Assembly: GCA_963678675.1 (NCBI GenBank)
Contig: OY783200.1
Location: 21,838,190 to 21,902,189 of the forward strand
DNA from: Xiphydria camelus
Lineage: Eukaryota > Arthropoda > Insecta > Hymenoptera > Xiphydriidae
Reading direction: 5' to 3'
DNA: 64,000 nt
In this document: positions 52,617-60,320 of the stretch, piece after piece
How the letters are laid out: the number at the start of each line of letters is the position of its first letter
How positions within the stretch are numbered: position 1 is the first letter of the stretch
The notes under the pieces: generated by a model
Database searches by the model: none
The model's input: only the letters and a program-made list of their open reading frames with translations
Told to the model about the DNA's origin: nothing
Position numbers and translations under genes: made by a program

Positions 52617-55586
52617 GCACGGATCCCGTCGTCAAGGCGGCTTACGACTTTCAGGAGCTGCGTCATCGCGAGAAGGGCTCGAAAGGTAACGAGATTCAGA
52701 GCGATCGTCGAACGTCTCTCGCGTCGACTCTTGCCCGTCTCATCCGCTTGGTTTCTCTTCGCCGTAGAGGATCTCAAGAGGCTGTACGCCCTGTGGCAGA
52801 GTCGCGGCACCGCCGTTTCCAACATCCCCGTCTCCACGACGACGCTGGCTCTCTTCAAGCGACACTCGCGTCTCATCCACTACTGCCACAGTCCGCTCCT
52901 CTTTCTGCCGCGCTGGCGTCTGCAGTCGGCCGCCACTCGGGACCACTCGCTCGCGGAACCGAGGCAGTCTCAGCGCCAGCGGCCGATCGTCTCCGAGTGG
53001 CACCGCGAGCTCTGCGCCTCGATGCTGTCCGAGTACAAGCAGTACCTCCAGATCCTGGGATTCAATCCGATCCACGTCGAGTCACCGAGAAAGACGTGAG
53101 TAGAAAGTCGCTCGCCGTCGCGCGTATTCGCATCTAAGCGTCGACGTGGCTCCGCCAGGAACGAGGGGAACGCCGAGCGCGGCAGGGCGTGTTACCTGCA
53201 AAAGTCGATGCTGGGAGGTGTCCTGCTCTTCGAGATACACCTGGCCGAGCCGTTCTTCATCGTCAAGCTGCGCATCGTCGAGTGCAGCCGCCTCCGAACC
53301 AAAACCAGCAGCGCGCTCGTCAATCAGGTGCGTATTCTCCCTTGCGAAAAAAAATACTACTGCCCCAAATGCAGAGAGAAAACTGCAGCTAACCCCCCGC
53401 TGCTGTCAAATAATTACCAGCAATCTTGTGTAGTGTTTTCGAAAGCGCGGGCCTGTCATTCTGGCAAATATTACTGCCACGGTACTACTTGGTACTGTCA
53501 AATTACTGTTAAATATAATCGTCAATACCCGTTTAAGTTAATTGAGGCATTTATCACACGAGGCTAAAAACTTATTCGCCAGGAAAGAAACTTCAATCAT
53601 TATTATCTCATTATTCGTAAATTTTAGGCCTATATATCGATATAAGAATTTATTATAAATAAATGCGTTTCGCGCCCTGCAAGTTCATGCTGAGCTTCGT
53701 GGATGCCTGCGACAACGCCAAGATCAACATGCACCTGCACTCGTTCACCTACGACTTTCACCTGCGGTGCATCCACTCGTACGTCACGGGGAACGGCCAG
53801 TGGTCGCTGCGGCAAGGTTACCACCTGACCCGGTTCCTCGACGACTTCAACAAGTACTACAGCAAAGCGCCCAATTACGCGCGAAATCTCGTTTACAACG
53901 GTAAGCCCTCGCGGCTCTTCCCGTCGCTCGACGCACGTCTCACGTTTTCCGTCGCATCCCCTTCGCCGCAGACGCCGTCACCGTCGCCAGTTTGACCACT
54001 CCCGCGCGAACGCTCTACTCGTATCTCCTGTCGCACGACAAGACCTACGGCATGCAGGTGTTCGCCGTCTCCGCCGACTCCCAGGACGAGCAGCACGACA
54101 GCGAGTACGTCTTGGTCCGAACGATGAGCGCGCTCCCGCTCGATCACCGGGTCGATCCGCGGGACGCCGGGAAGCGCAGCGACGACTTCGACGTGACGCT
54201 GATCGTGTCGTTCTCGGAGCAGCCGGTTCACCTCGAGGACACCGAGATCACACTCAAGTATTACCTGGTCCTGACCAGCAAACGAGACCTGTATCCCAAG
54301 CGGGAGGTGGAGAACAACAAGCTCGGAAAGTTCCGGACCGTCTACAGCGTGGTCAAGTCGGCGGCGAGCTCGTCCCGCGTCGACAGTTCCGCGGGCTCCA
54401 GTCCCGTTTCTCTGGTGCACCTGTCGACTCAGCTGCCGCTTCGGCCGCCCTCGCCGCCTCCACCTCCGCCGCCGCTGCCGCCACCGCCGCCGTCGACGAC
54501 GACGACGACGACGCAGCAGCGCGACGGCGATCGCGAGTTCTCCCTCGCGGGCGACGAAGGCGTCAACGGCCGGACGATCGACGATTCGCTGGCGCCGACA
54601 CCGCCCCCGGTGCCCGGTTCGCCGCTCGCCGCTCAAAACCCCGCAGCCACGACGGCGAGCGTACAGACGGTCACGACCACAACGACGACGCCGGCGACGA
54701 CAACAGCGGCGCCGAATTCCTCGACGACGTCACACCTCGTGCAGATCAGACAGGAGTCCGTGAATTATCTGGGCTACTACTCGTCCCACGAACAGTCGAT
54801 GCAGCGCACGATAATGCTCCAAGCGATCGCCGCCAGGAAGCACATAGCGGGCATGATCAAGCGCGGCGCCTTGCACTGCCGCACGCACTTACTTTGGAAC
54901 AAGCTCCTCGAGAACAAGTCGCCCATGAGCTACGCGGAATTCGTGGAGCTGCGCTCTCTCGCGCACGTGGAGTCCCTCTCGGCGATGGATCGTCGGCTCG
55001 GTCCGCTGCTCGGCCAGCAGCCCGTCGCCTGGTACCAGGCGCTGTCCAAGATACTGCAGAACAAGTATCAAGAGCATCACAAACAGTTCAACGCGCCCGA
55101 CGGCTGCGTCACGCACCACCTCGTCCTGCATCCGAGTTACCTCCAGGCGTTCATGATGCTGACCATCGATCTGCACACCTCGAGAGGCGTGGGTATCCCC
55201 GATTCTGTACTCGCGGCATTTATTTATTTCATTTCAGTGAAAGTGGCAAAAATAGGGGATAATCTTGATGTGTTTAAATTTCGCGGAAATTAGAAACGCG
55301 CGGTTAATCTCGATTTACAGGAGAACGGCGGGAAAATCGCGCTTTAGGCTGAAACAGAGGAAATTTTAAAAAATAGAGGAATAATCAGCGACTAGAGGAT
55401 ACACTGTGAAGCCTGTCGTAGATTGACTCGCCACACCTTTCGCCGTTTCAGGAGCTCTGCGCAGTCTACAGAAAGCCCGTCGAGATCTCGAGCTCTCCGT
55501 TCAGCCTCGCGGACGTGTACGGTCTGATAGAAGGATTCGTCAACGCCTGCTGCTTCCACCTCTGGATGGGATTTTACAGCCAGTAG
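32410..55586 (+). CDS. Szt2: SZT2, large subunit of KICSTOR (mTORC1 regulator)
   Basis: KICSTOR recruits GATOR1 to lysosomes, allowing amino-acid starvation to inhibit mTORC1. Exons: 32410-32433, 33729-34046, 34128-34205, 34285-34690, 35763-35983, 36087-36573, 37653-37902, 37970-38719, 40317-40648, 41665-41834, 43604-44060, 45083-45625, 45709-46079, 47508-48468, 49086-51347, 52003-52097, 52169-52685, 52768-53095, 53159-53327, 53684-53900, 53972-55188, 55452-55586. All 22 fit in phase (10,308 nt, 3,435 residues), matching the roughly 3,400 residues of vertebrate SZT2. Family-typical stretches run from end to end: LLMKKGFPISRNVRAQWLLE, RPEIYVTVIAH, VACSFLHVG, TEVWIEPQCGRV, LHSFTYDFHLR, LHTSRG. 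The first ATG in frame gives an 8-codon first exon. Donors at 44061 (gttaga), 46080 (gtcaga) and 55189 (gtgggt) are non-consensus. The protein has many insect-specific low-complexity runs. Confidence 0.95.
33190..33430. repeat. Degenerate tandem/inverted repeats of an AGAATATTTCAAATG-like unit
   Basis: In the first SZT2 intron, words such as GAATATTTCA and GAAACATCT recur every 30-45 nt in both directions. No coding potential. The rest of intron 32434-33728 is AT-rich and unremarkable. Confidence 0.45.
34702..35715. repeat. Family 4 element with a central insertion (SZT2 intron)
   Basis: Left end GCTTCGCGGTGTGCCCTCTG near 34704 and right end AGCGGCGAAGCCTGC near 35715 match the family 4 termini. 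Family 4 body resumes near 35395. The DNA between (about 34760-35395) includes CAGGGAA-rich sequence of another element. It sits in intron 34691-35762. Confidence 0.55.
36087..36573 (+). CDS. Szt2: SZT2 exon with poly-serine run
   Basis: Phase 0 in, phase 1 out. A run of about 15 serines (mostly tcg/tcc, about 36190-36237) interrupts otherwise family-like sequence (NFLCWQMYRA before, KVTCTLSSLLCCRLREGC after). The tract is a coding microsatellite and probably varies in length. Confidence 0.9.
36602..36785. repeat. Family 7 (hAT-like end) copy in an SZT2 intron
   Basis: Starts CAGGGCTCCCACTTGGTCAT and matches the 31252-31445 copy. It begins about 30 nt after the donor at 36574. Confidence 0.55.
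36851..37015. repeat. Near-perfect hairpin, about 70-nt arms
   Basis: Left arm TCGATACCTTACTTTTTG... is matched in inverse by ...AAAAAGTAAGGTATCGA, with ATGCCATTTATAGCTTACTG in each arm and a loop of about 25 nt. If transcribed as part of the SZT2 intron it would form a long stable stem. Probably a small MITE. Confidence 0.7.
37016..37652. other. SZT2 intron remainder
   Basis: AT-rich sequence with an inverted pair (CGATTATCTCGAAACG near 37230 and CGATTTCGAGATAATCG near 37340). Nothing else is called. Confidence 0.35.
38720..40316. other. Long SZT2 intron with small repeats
   Basis: AT-rich. Words such as CGCCCTCTTGG / GCCAAAAGGGCGT (40200-40260) and CGCCCTTCTGGCATT (39020-39030) recur in both orientations and may be ends of a small element. 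No exon is expected, because exons 37970-38719 and 40317-40648 join directly in frame. Confidence 0.35.
40650..41616. repeat. Family 4 element split by a TTAA-flanked family 5 element
   Basis: Family 4 body at 40650-41145 and 41542-41616 (right end GTGAAGCCCGC). Family 5 element 41146-41541 has TTAA at both ends and inverted termini GGGCCGTCTTTT / AAAAGACGCCCC. TTAA duplication is the hallmark of piggyBac-type insertion. Other family 5 copies: 28557-29124, about 58336-58445 and 63471-63690. Confidence 0.65.
41835..43603. other. GC-rich SZT2 intron with a TATA-like site and GA microsatellite
   Basis: Unusually CpG-rich for an intron here. It contains TATATATA at 42878-42885 followed by a GGGCCC-rich palindrome, several open frames on both strands starting from non-ATG codons, and a (GA)n run at 43517-43541. 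Exons 41665-41834 and 43604-44060 join directly in frame, so no SZT2 exon is missing. Confidence 0.4.
43604..44060 (+). CDS. Szt2: SZT2 exon with long poly-serine tract and weak donor
   Basis: Begins IARIDQDCINALLTLEHL, matching the vertebrate SZT2 segment after the TEVWIEPQ exon. A serine run of more than 25 residues (about 43733-43850) follows; the opposite strand reads as Asp/Glu repeats. The phase-1 end before gttaga is inferred because it joins exon 45083 in frame and the open frame stops two codons later. The region just upstream holds a GA microsatellite (43517-43541). Confidence 0.8.
44089..44289. repeat. 201-bp MITE with ends GTACTCCCG
   Basis: Left GTACTCCCGCAGTATCGCGG and right CCGCGACGGCGGGAGTAC are inverted, and the arms continue through AAAATGTCATTTCTTAAG and its inverse. 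It begins about 28 nt after the weak donor at 44061. Confidence 0.65.
44527..44741. repeat. Palindromic MITE, about 100-nt arms
   Basis: TTGCTTAATTCAATTATCGG and later CCGATGGTTGAATGAAGCAA are inverted, with GGTGTAATTATTTC and GAAACAATTACACC inside. It is in SZT2 intron 44061-45082. Confidence 0.6.
46080..47507. repeat. SZT2 intron with a family 6 copy
   Basis: About 46680-47340 is similar to 3765-4250 (GTTGTTTGGTTTAAGAGACT, TTTTTCGATAAACT). The rest is AT-rich. A small block near 47430 (CCGTCTTTTAATAT) matches one end of family 5. Confidence 0.5.
47508..48468 (+). CDS. Szt2: SZT2 exon with poly-aspartate start
   Basis: Starts GEPSSRRSVSDDDADDD with a long Asp/Glu run, then LFLQLNCSVR and LPTCFTEI, which are conserved in SZT2, and a Thr run. 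It ends KRSKELDE in phase 1 before gtgagt. The acceptor is a good tctcatccag. Phase 0 entry from exon 45709-46079 depends on the weak gtcaga donor at 46080. Confidence 0.88.
48504..49041. repeat. Family 4 element, complete, inside an SZT2 intron
   Basis: Left CAGGCTTCACGGTGTG and right CTGTGAAGCCCG are inverted ends. The body carries ATTATTCAGCTTCTCGGTTG and CCCTATTTCC landmarks. Intron 48469-49085 is this element plus 35 and 44 nt. Confidence 0.75.
49086..51347 (+). CDS. Szt2: Largest SZT2 exon (about 754 residues)
   Basis: One open frame of 2,262 nt, phase 1 to phase 1, covering about residues 1790-2543. It contains WLIDLDERRSLLPNFWLI, YFHCRFLE, a Thr run, a Gly run (about 49948-49985) and RCLWRVDALGYYLRQNVLQF. 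A 567-codon open frame on the opposite strand at 49349-51052 is a by-product of GC-rich codon use, not a gene. Confidence 0.93.
51386..51957. repeat. Family 4 element, complete, opposite orientation
   Basis: Left CAGGCTTTACAGCTCCTG and right CACTGCGAAGCCTG. Internal landmarks (CAACCGAGAAGCCGAATAAT) show it is inverted relative to the 48504 copy. Intron 51348-52002 is this element plus 38 and 45 nt. Confidence 0.75.
52169..52685 (+). CDS. Szt2: SZT2 exon with Gly/Ser and Ala runs
   Basis: Begins IVLYTYNWSKDTSEKL, conserved in SZT2. Gly/Ser repeats (about 52330-52395) and about nine consecutive Ala codons (about 52588-52615) are lineage-specific insertions. Phase 0 in, phase 1 out. Confidence 0.92.
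53563..53655. repeat. Truncated family 2 element before an SZT2 acceptor
   Basis: Begins GGCTAAAAACTTATTCGCC, then AACTTCAATCATTATTATCTC, and stops about 28 nt before exon 53684. Confidence 0.6.
53972..55586 (+). CDS. Szt2: SZT2 C-terminal exons
   Basis: Exon 53972-55188 includes a Pro run (about 54448-54495), Thr runs, and the conserved C-terminal part (LHCRTHLLWNKLL, FVELRSLAHVESL, YLQAFMMLTIDLHTSRG). Exon 55452-55586 ends GFVNACCFHLWMGFYSQ with TAG at 55584-55586. The donor gtgggt at 55189 is unusual but gives an in-frame join that matches vertebrate SZT2. The 263-nt intron is mostly a truncated family 4 element. Confidence 0.92.
55215..55415. repeat. Truncated family 4 element in the last SZT2 intron
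   Basis: Shares AAATAGGGGA, GGAAATTAGAAACG and the end CACTGTGAAGCCTG with the 51386 and 61029 copies. It fills most of the 263-nt intron 55189-55451. Confidence 0.65.
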
Positions 55587-55675
55587 CCCACCGCCACTGT
55601 CCGCGCGACAGCCGTGCAATTATCGTCGACGATTCTTTCGCTCAGCCGCGCGATCACTGTAAATAATATACAAAT

Positions 55676-55681
55676 AATAAA
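55676..55681 (+). terminator. SZT2 polyadenylation signal (AATAAA)
   Basis: Canonical AATAAA 90 nt after the SZT2 stop codon, in AT-rich sequence. Confidence 0.75.
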
Positions 55682-55742
55682 GCGTCCCGTGAAAATGCCG
55701 AATTTTATGCGACACGGAGCCTAAATCAGTTCAACTGTCGAC

Positions 55743-55748
55743 TTTATT
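55743..55748 (-). terminator. Candidate HUWE1 polyadenylation signal (AATAAA on - strand)
   Basis: TTTATT on the + strand reads AATAAA for the - strand gene, about 880 nt after the HUWE1 stop codon and only about 60 nt from the SZT2 signal. Other TTTATT sites closer to the stop (for example near 56196) could be used instead. Confidence 0.4.
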
Positions 55749-56625
55749 TAGTTAGGATTCGAAAAAGAAAAAAAAATTACACTTCTTTAACATCACATTT
55801 CGAAATATTAATGGTAAAATAATAATAATAATAATAATAATGTTTAATTTGAGGGAATTGCTATTGATTAAAAATCAGTTTAGTTACAGATATATTAATG
55901 ATAATAGTGTACAACCATACGTTTTTTTTTTGTTTACCGGGGACAGCTCAATTAGGCTCTCGCGCTACAACGGCGTATTTGCCCTCACGCACGCACGCAT
56001 GCACACACACGCAGCCACGCACGCGCTCGTCATTCACTCCCCGTAAGACGACAGTCCCTCTACTCGCGTGTCCCCGCGACGCGCTATCCCCAAACTAAAT
56101 CGCGGAACCCAGTTATGAACGCGACGCGGCGCCTCTCGCCCCGCTGACAGCTTCGCGAGAGTGCGGTATATTACAACTTTCTCTCTCTCCCTACATTTAT
56201 TATCCCTTGCATCGCGCACGACGGCGGTTTCCCTACCTAATACACTTACGTACGAATCTTATCGTCGATACCTTACGCGCTAAACCTCCTTATAATTTAA
56301 CAACTAACCCCTCCCCGCCGCGATCTCCCCGTTTCGTTGGTCGGGAATCGGCCGTCACGCTCAGCGCGTCTGTCTTCCTCGAAATAAACTCGGCAGCGTC
56401 TCAAGTAATTACACCACGTTATAATCAATTGTACGTATATACATATGCGTGGGTCTCTATATATGTATATATCGTTCCGATCAGTTTTGAGGGGAAGGGG
56501 CAAGCGTGTCTCGGACGAAGATCGAGAGTGCGTCAAACTAAACTCGGTCGGACGAACGGGGGAGGGGACGGTGGACACAATCGACGCGACGACGCAAGTT
56601 GCCGCACGGAATTTCGGCCCGTCGC
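55749..56625 (-). other. Convergent 3' UTR region of HUWE1
   Basis: Between the two genes' 3' ends lies an AAT repeat near 55820-55840, CA/CG-rich simple sequence at about 55985-56020, and AT-rich sequence. No coding frame is convincing. It is best read as the HUWE1 3' UTR. Confidence 0.5.
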
Positions 56626-59369
56626 TTACGCGAAACCAAATCCTTCGCTGCACTCGTGGATCGCCTTGAGTAGGTTGCTGCGCAGCTTGTCGTAAGTCTC
56701 GTAGACCGGCAGATCCAGCTGGTTGAAGCTGCAAGCACATCGTTCGGACGGTGGGACGTGGACGCGCGCGACGGTGATCTTTCGTACCGCGGCAGTATGA
56801 AAGACTGTCGCAGCGGCGGTAAAACGCTGACGATTTTCCCGGACAACGCAATCCAAAAAGTCATCCGCAGCTCGCCTCTCGTGCCGAGGCGTTCTTTCGC
56901 GTTGCAAAAAGTCTTGATATTTCTTGCACGAAATGAGAGCAACTACTGCACCGGAAGTCAGCGTTTCACTGCCGCTGCCGATGCTATTTTCACGCTGCCG
57001 CGGCAGTAAAGCAGTGGCATGAAAAATCACCCGGAATCGAATGCAGAGATACTCACCACGTATGAGCCGATGGCAACCTGTCGGTCGATCTGTCGTCTCG
57101 ATGGATCTGGAACTTTTGCACGCCGTTCATGCCCTCCAAGGCGCCGAAGCCCTGGAGCGGTACCTTGGACGTGCCCGTTACGAACTGCAGGAATTTCGCC
57201 CTGTCCGCCTGGTCGAAGCCACGAAGCGCCCGCCAGAACCACTGGATCTGCGGGGGAGAGCGAGAATATTACGCGTGCATGAAACGGAAGCCGCGCACAA
57301 ATACAGATGAAATGAGAACTATACGTTGAATTTATAACTATAAGGTATCTTGTTGGATTTAATGAAAAGATATTTTTAGACGGATGAGAGAAAATGACAA
57401 CTTAAAAATATTGCCGGTCACGCGCCACCGGAAATCCGGCCGGCGAACGTGGCGAGCCGTGCTTACCTGCAACGACGTCGGACTGTACTTGTGGTATTCG
57501 GTGTTGGTCTTGAGATCTTCGATGTCAACATTAGGCAAGCCGCTGATCAGCAATTCGAGCTCTTGCTCGTTGAAGATCGATATCAGTCGTTTGGGTATTA
57601 TGTCGTAAAAGCCTTCCAAGAACGCGTTCAACCTGCGAACGAAGAGTGAAAAGTCGAACGAAGTTTCGACCGAGTCGCGCGTCATTTCTGCGTCTCATTC
57701 TCCCGCTAATCTTGACTTCTCTTTGTTTTCAATACTCACTGCTTGCGAATGGCTCCCGTCATCTTCATCTGACACACCAGTCTGATGTACTCGAGTTTCG
57801 TCTCCTCCGTCACGACGATATTTCGGCCGCTCGGTATCAAGTCGCGCACGTCGTTCACGCCGAACTCGTTGACCTGCGAGTCGAAATCACGAGCTGCAGC
57901 GTGGCGAATGGAAATCGACCGAACGAGAGAAATAATCGCTGGTGCCAAGAGAAAACGTTTTCTTCGAATAAAAACGTAACATCATTCGAAGATCAAGCCA
58001 TGATTTTCTTTGCGCGGGAAAATATTTGATAGGCTCGAGTAATCGATTTTCCGTGTTTAAATATATTCTTTGACCAAGAAAATTTGTATCTTAAAAATTT
58101 GTAAGATTATATGTTCTCGATTCAAGACATACTTTTCTGACACTAGCAAGTATTTCTCTCAGTGCATCGCGCGGACTGAGGATCTCCACACAATTGAAAG
58201 AAGAAATAAAGCATCTACGCACAATGAAGGAACAGCGCTTCACATACGTTACACATCCGCTAAAAGCACAGCATGTGCGTAGCGTACGTGAAGCGGTGTT
58301 CCTTCTTCATTGTGCATAGACCCTAAGAATAGGAACAAGGGGCGCCTTTTCATCCTGGGGATTTTGAAAACAGCTCATAGGAATTGTCCAGGTCAGTCAG
58401 ACCATATCGATGAATTGGATGAAAAATCGATTTTTCAGGATTTCCAGGCCCGTGGCAATCCCGTAACTCTTATTCCTTCGATCGTGCGAAGGCCCGGAGT
58501 TCGACGTTCCTCTCACCTCCGCCGAGAAGGTCAGCTCGTAGCCGAGATCGGAGATGTTGTGCTCCGTCAGATAAACCAGACCCTTGTAAAAGCTGTAATC
58601 CTCGCTCTCCATGTCCGTGTGCTTCACCAGTATTCCGAGAATGTGCTTGTAGAAACTACGAGTGAAGTAGCACTCGAGCAGCTTGTTGTCGTAGATCGCT
58701 TTCGCTGTGCGTCGGGAGAAAACGATCGTTCGTTAGGCGCTCGAAAGAGTACGCGAGATACTTCGTGTTTCGCGCGAAACAAAAAGAAGACTCGGGTGAA
58801 ACTCTCTCTCACCGATGACTCGGCCCACAAATTTGTAGTAGCACAAATGATTCGGATTGCAGTGCGAGGAGGAGTTTATCATGTACGTAACGCGATCCCC
58901 CGGACTGACCGTAAAGAGCGCGTACATGGGATTGAAGATCTCCCTGGAGATGATGACGTACCATTCGCGCAGCAAACCGCCGGCATCCTGGCCCTCCTCT
59001 CCTGCGAAGGAGGAGACGAATATGAAGAGGAGCCCGTATCCGGCTTTACGTACCCGCGCCGTGCCACACAACGCCGCCGACGAACGCGCGTACCTTCGAA
59101 GACTATGTAAAAACGATTCTTCCACTCGTCGGCGTTTCTACGGTGGAGCTCTCTGAACGAGTCCTCGAACACGTGACTTCGGCGAACGTGCACGGCCAAT
59201 TCCTCGCGGCGAATGCCCTCGTCCATTCGCTCCAGTTCCGTTCTGAAGTACCGCCTCTTGACGTCAAAGTCTAAAACTCTCGTGTGATCGACCAGAACGG
59301 AGAACGGCCCGTCCGCGAGGTGGGTCGTCGTCTGCCGCAGTATCTGGTTCAGTACGGTTCTGTGGGTTT
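56626..59369 (-). CDS. Huwe1: HUWE1 HECT domain exons
   Basis: Seven exons upstream of 56728-56626 encode the N-lobe and hinge: [131 protein letters not shown]. The C-lobe reads [12 protein letters not shown] and then the active site LPSAHTCFNQLDLP. All conserved positions I can compare by eye are kept. Introns are mostly 109-330 nt; 58516-57874 is larger and carries a hairpin and a family 5 fragment. Confidence 0.96.
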
Positions 59370-60288
59370 CTGCAAGACAAATCGGCGAAGAAGGGATGAG
59401 TGGACGATCGCTCGTTGAATATCGGAGAGGGGGAAGGGGAAGAAAAAGGGAGGGATTCTCCGATAGCCTGGGGTGACGGCATCGAGTTACCGGCAAATTT
59501 GAGGAACTTGAATTGATCGGGCGGCAAAGCTTTCAGAGGCGTCGGCGTTGTATCCCACGTCGCGTTCGCCACGGCGGATTGAAGATCGACAGCGGTTGGA
59601 GCGGCCGCGGCCGCGGCCGCAGCTGCAGCAGTGGTAAAGGCGGCGCGGGGGGATCCGGGATTAGCGGCGTTCGCAACGGCCGCGGCCGCAGCTCTGGCAG
59701 TAGCAACGGCGGCGGCAGTGGCAGTGGCACTGGCAGCCTCCGCCGGCGTCGTCGTCGTCGTCGTAGCTGCAGCGGCAGCGGTAGCGGCGACGGTACCAGC
59801 GGCCGTCCCTTCCGCTTGCGACGCGGCACCCTCGTTGTCCGAGTATATCGGAGAGACCGGTGCCAGGTCCGGCACGGACTCTCGAGGCTCCGCGTTGCTC
59901 TCGCTGTTGCGCTCCCGCGTCGTACTCGAGGATGAGTGCACCAGGAAGAACGCCTCCACTGCGGGCTGCAGTACCAGGACGGCGTGGTGATCGGGCGTGT
60001 GCTCCAGTTCTAGCAAACACGCGCTGAGAGTCTCCCAAAGATTATCCAGCAGCAGGCTCTCGCTCAGCAACGGTACCGTCGCGGGCTTCTCCTCGATCGA
60101 GTCTGAAAAAGAACGAGACGAAAGCGTGAAAAAACGTCGGACGTCGCCGCGTTCTTCGCGCCGCGTTCTACTTACTGTCGGGTGAGAAGCGAGTCTCGTC
60201 CGAGTCCGAGCTCCAAGCTTGCGAAGTGTCCATGGCCACGTTGTCCGTATCGGCTGTTTCTTCCGCAGTTGTTGCAACCGCGGTGGTA

Positions 60289-60320
<32 letters not shown>

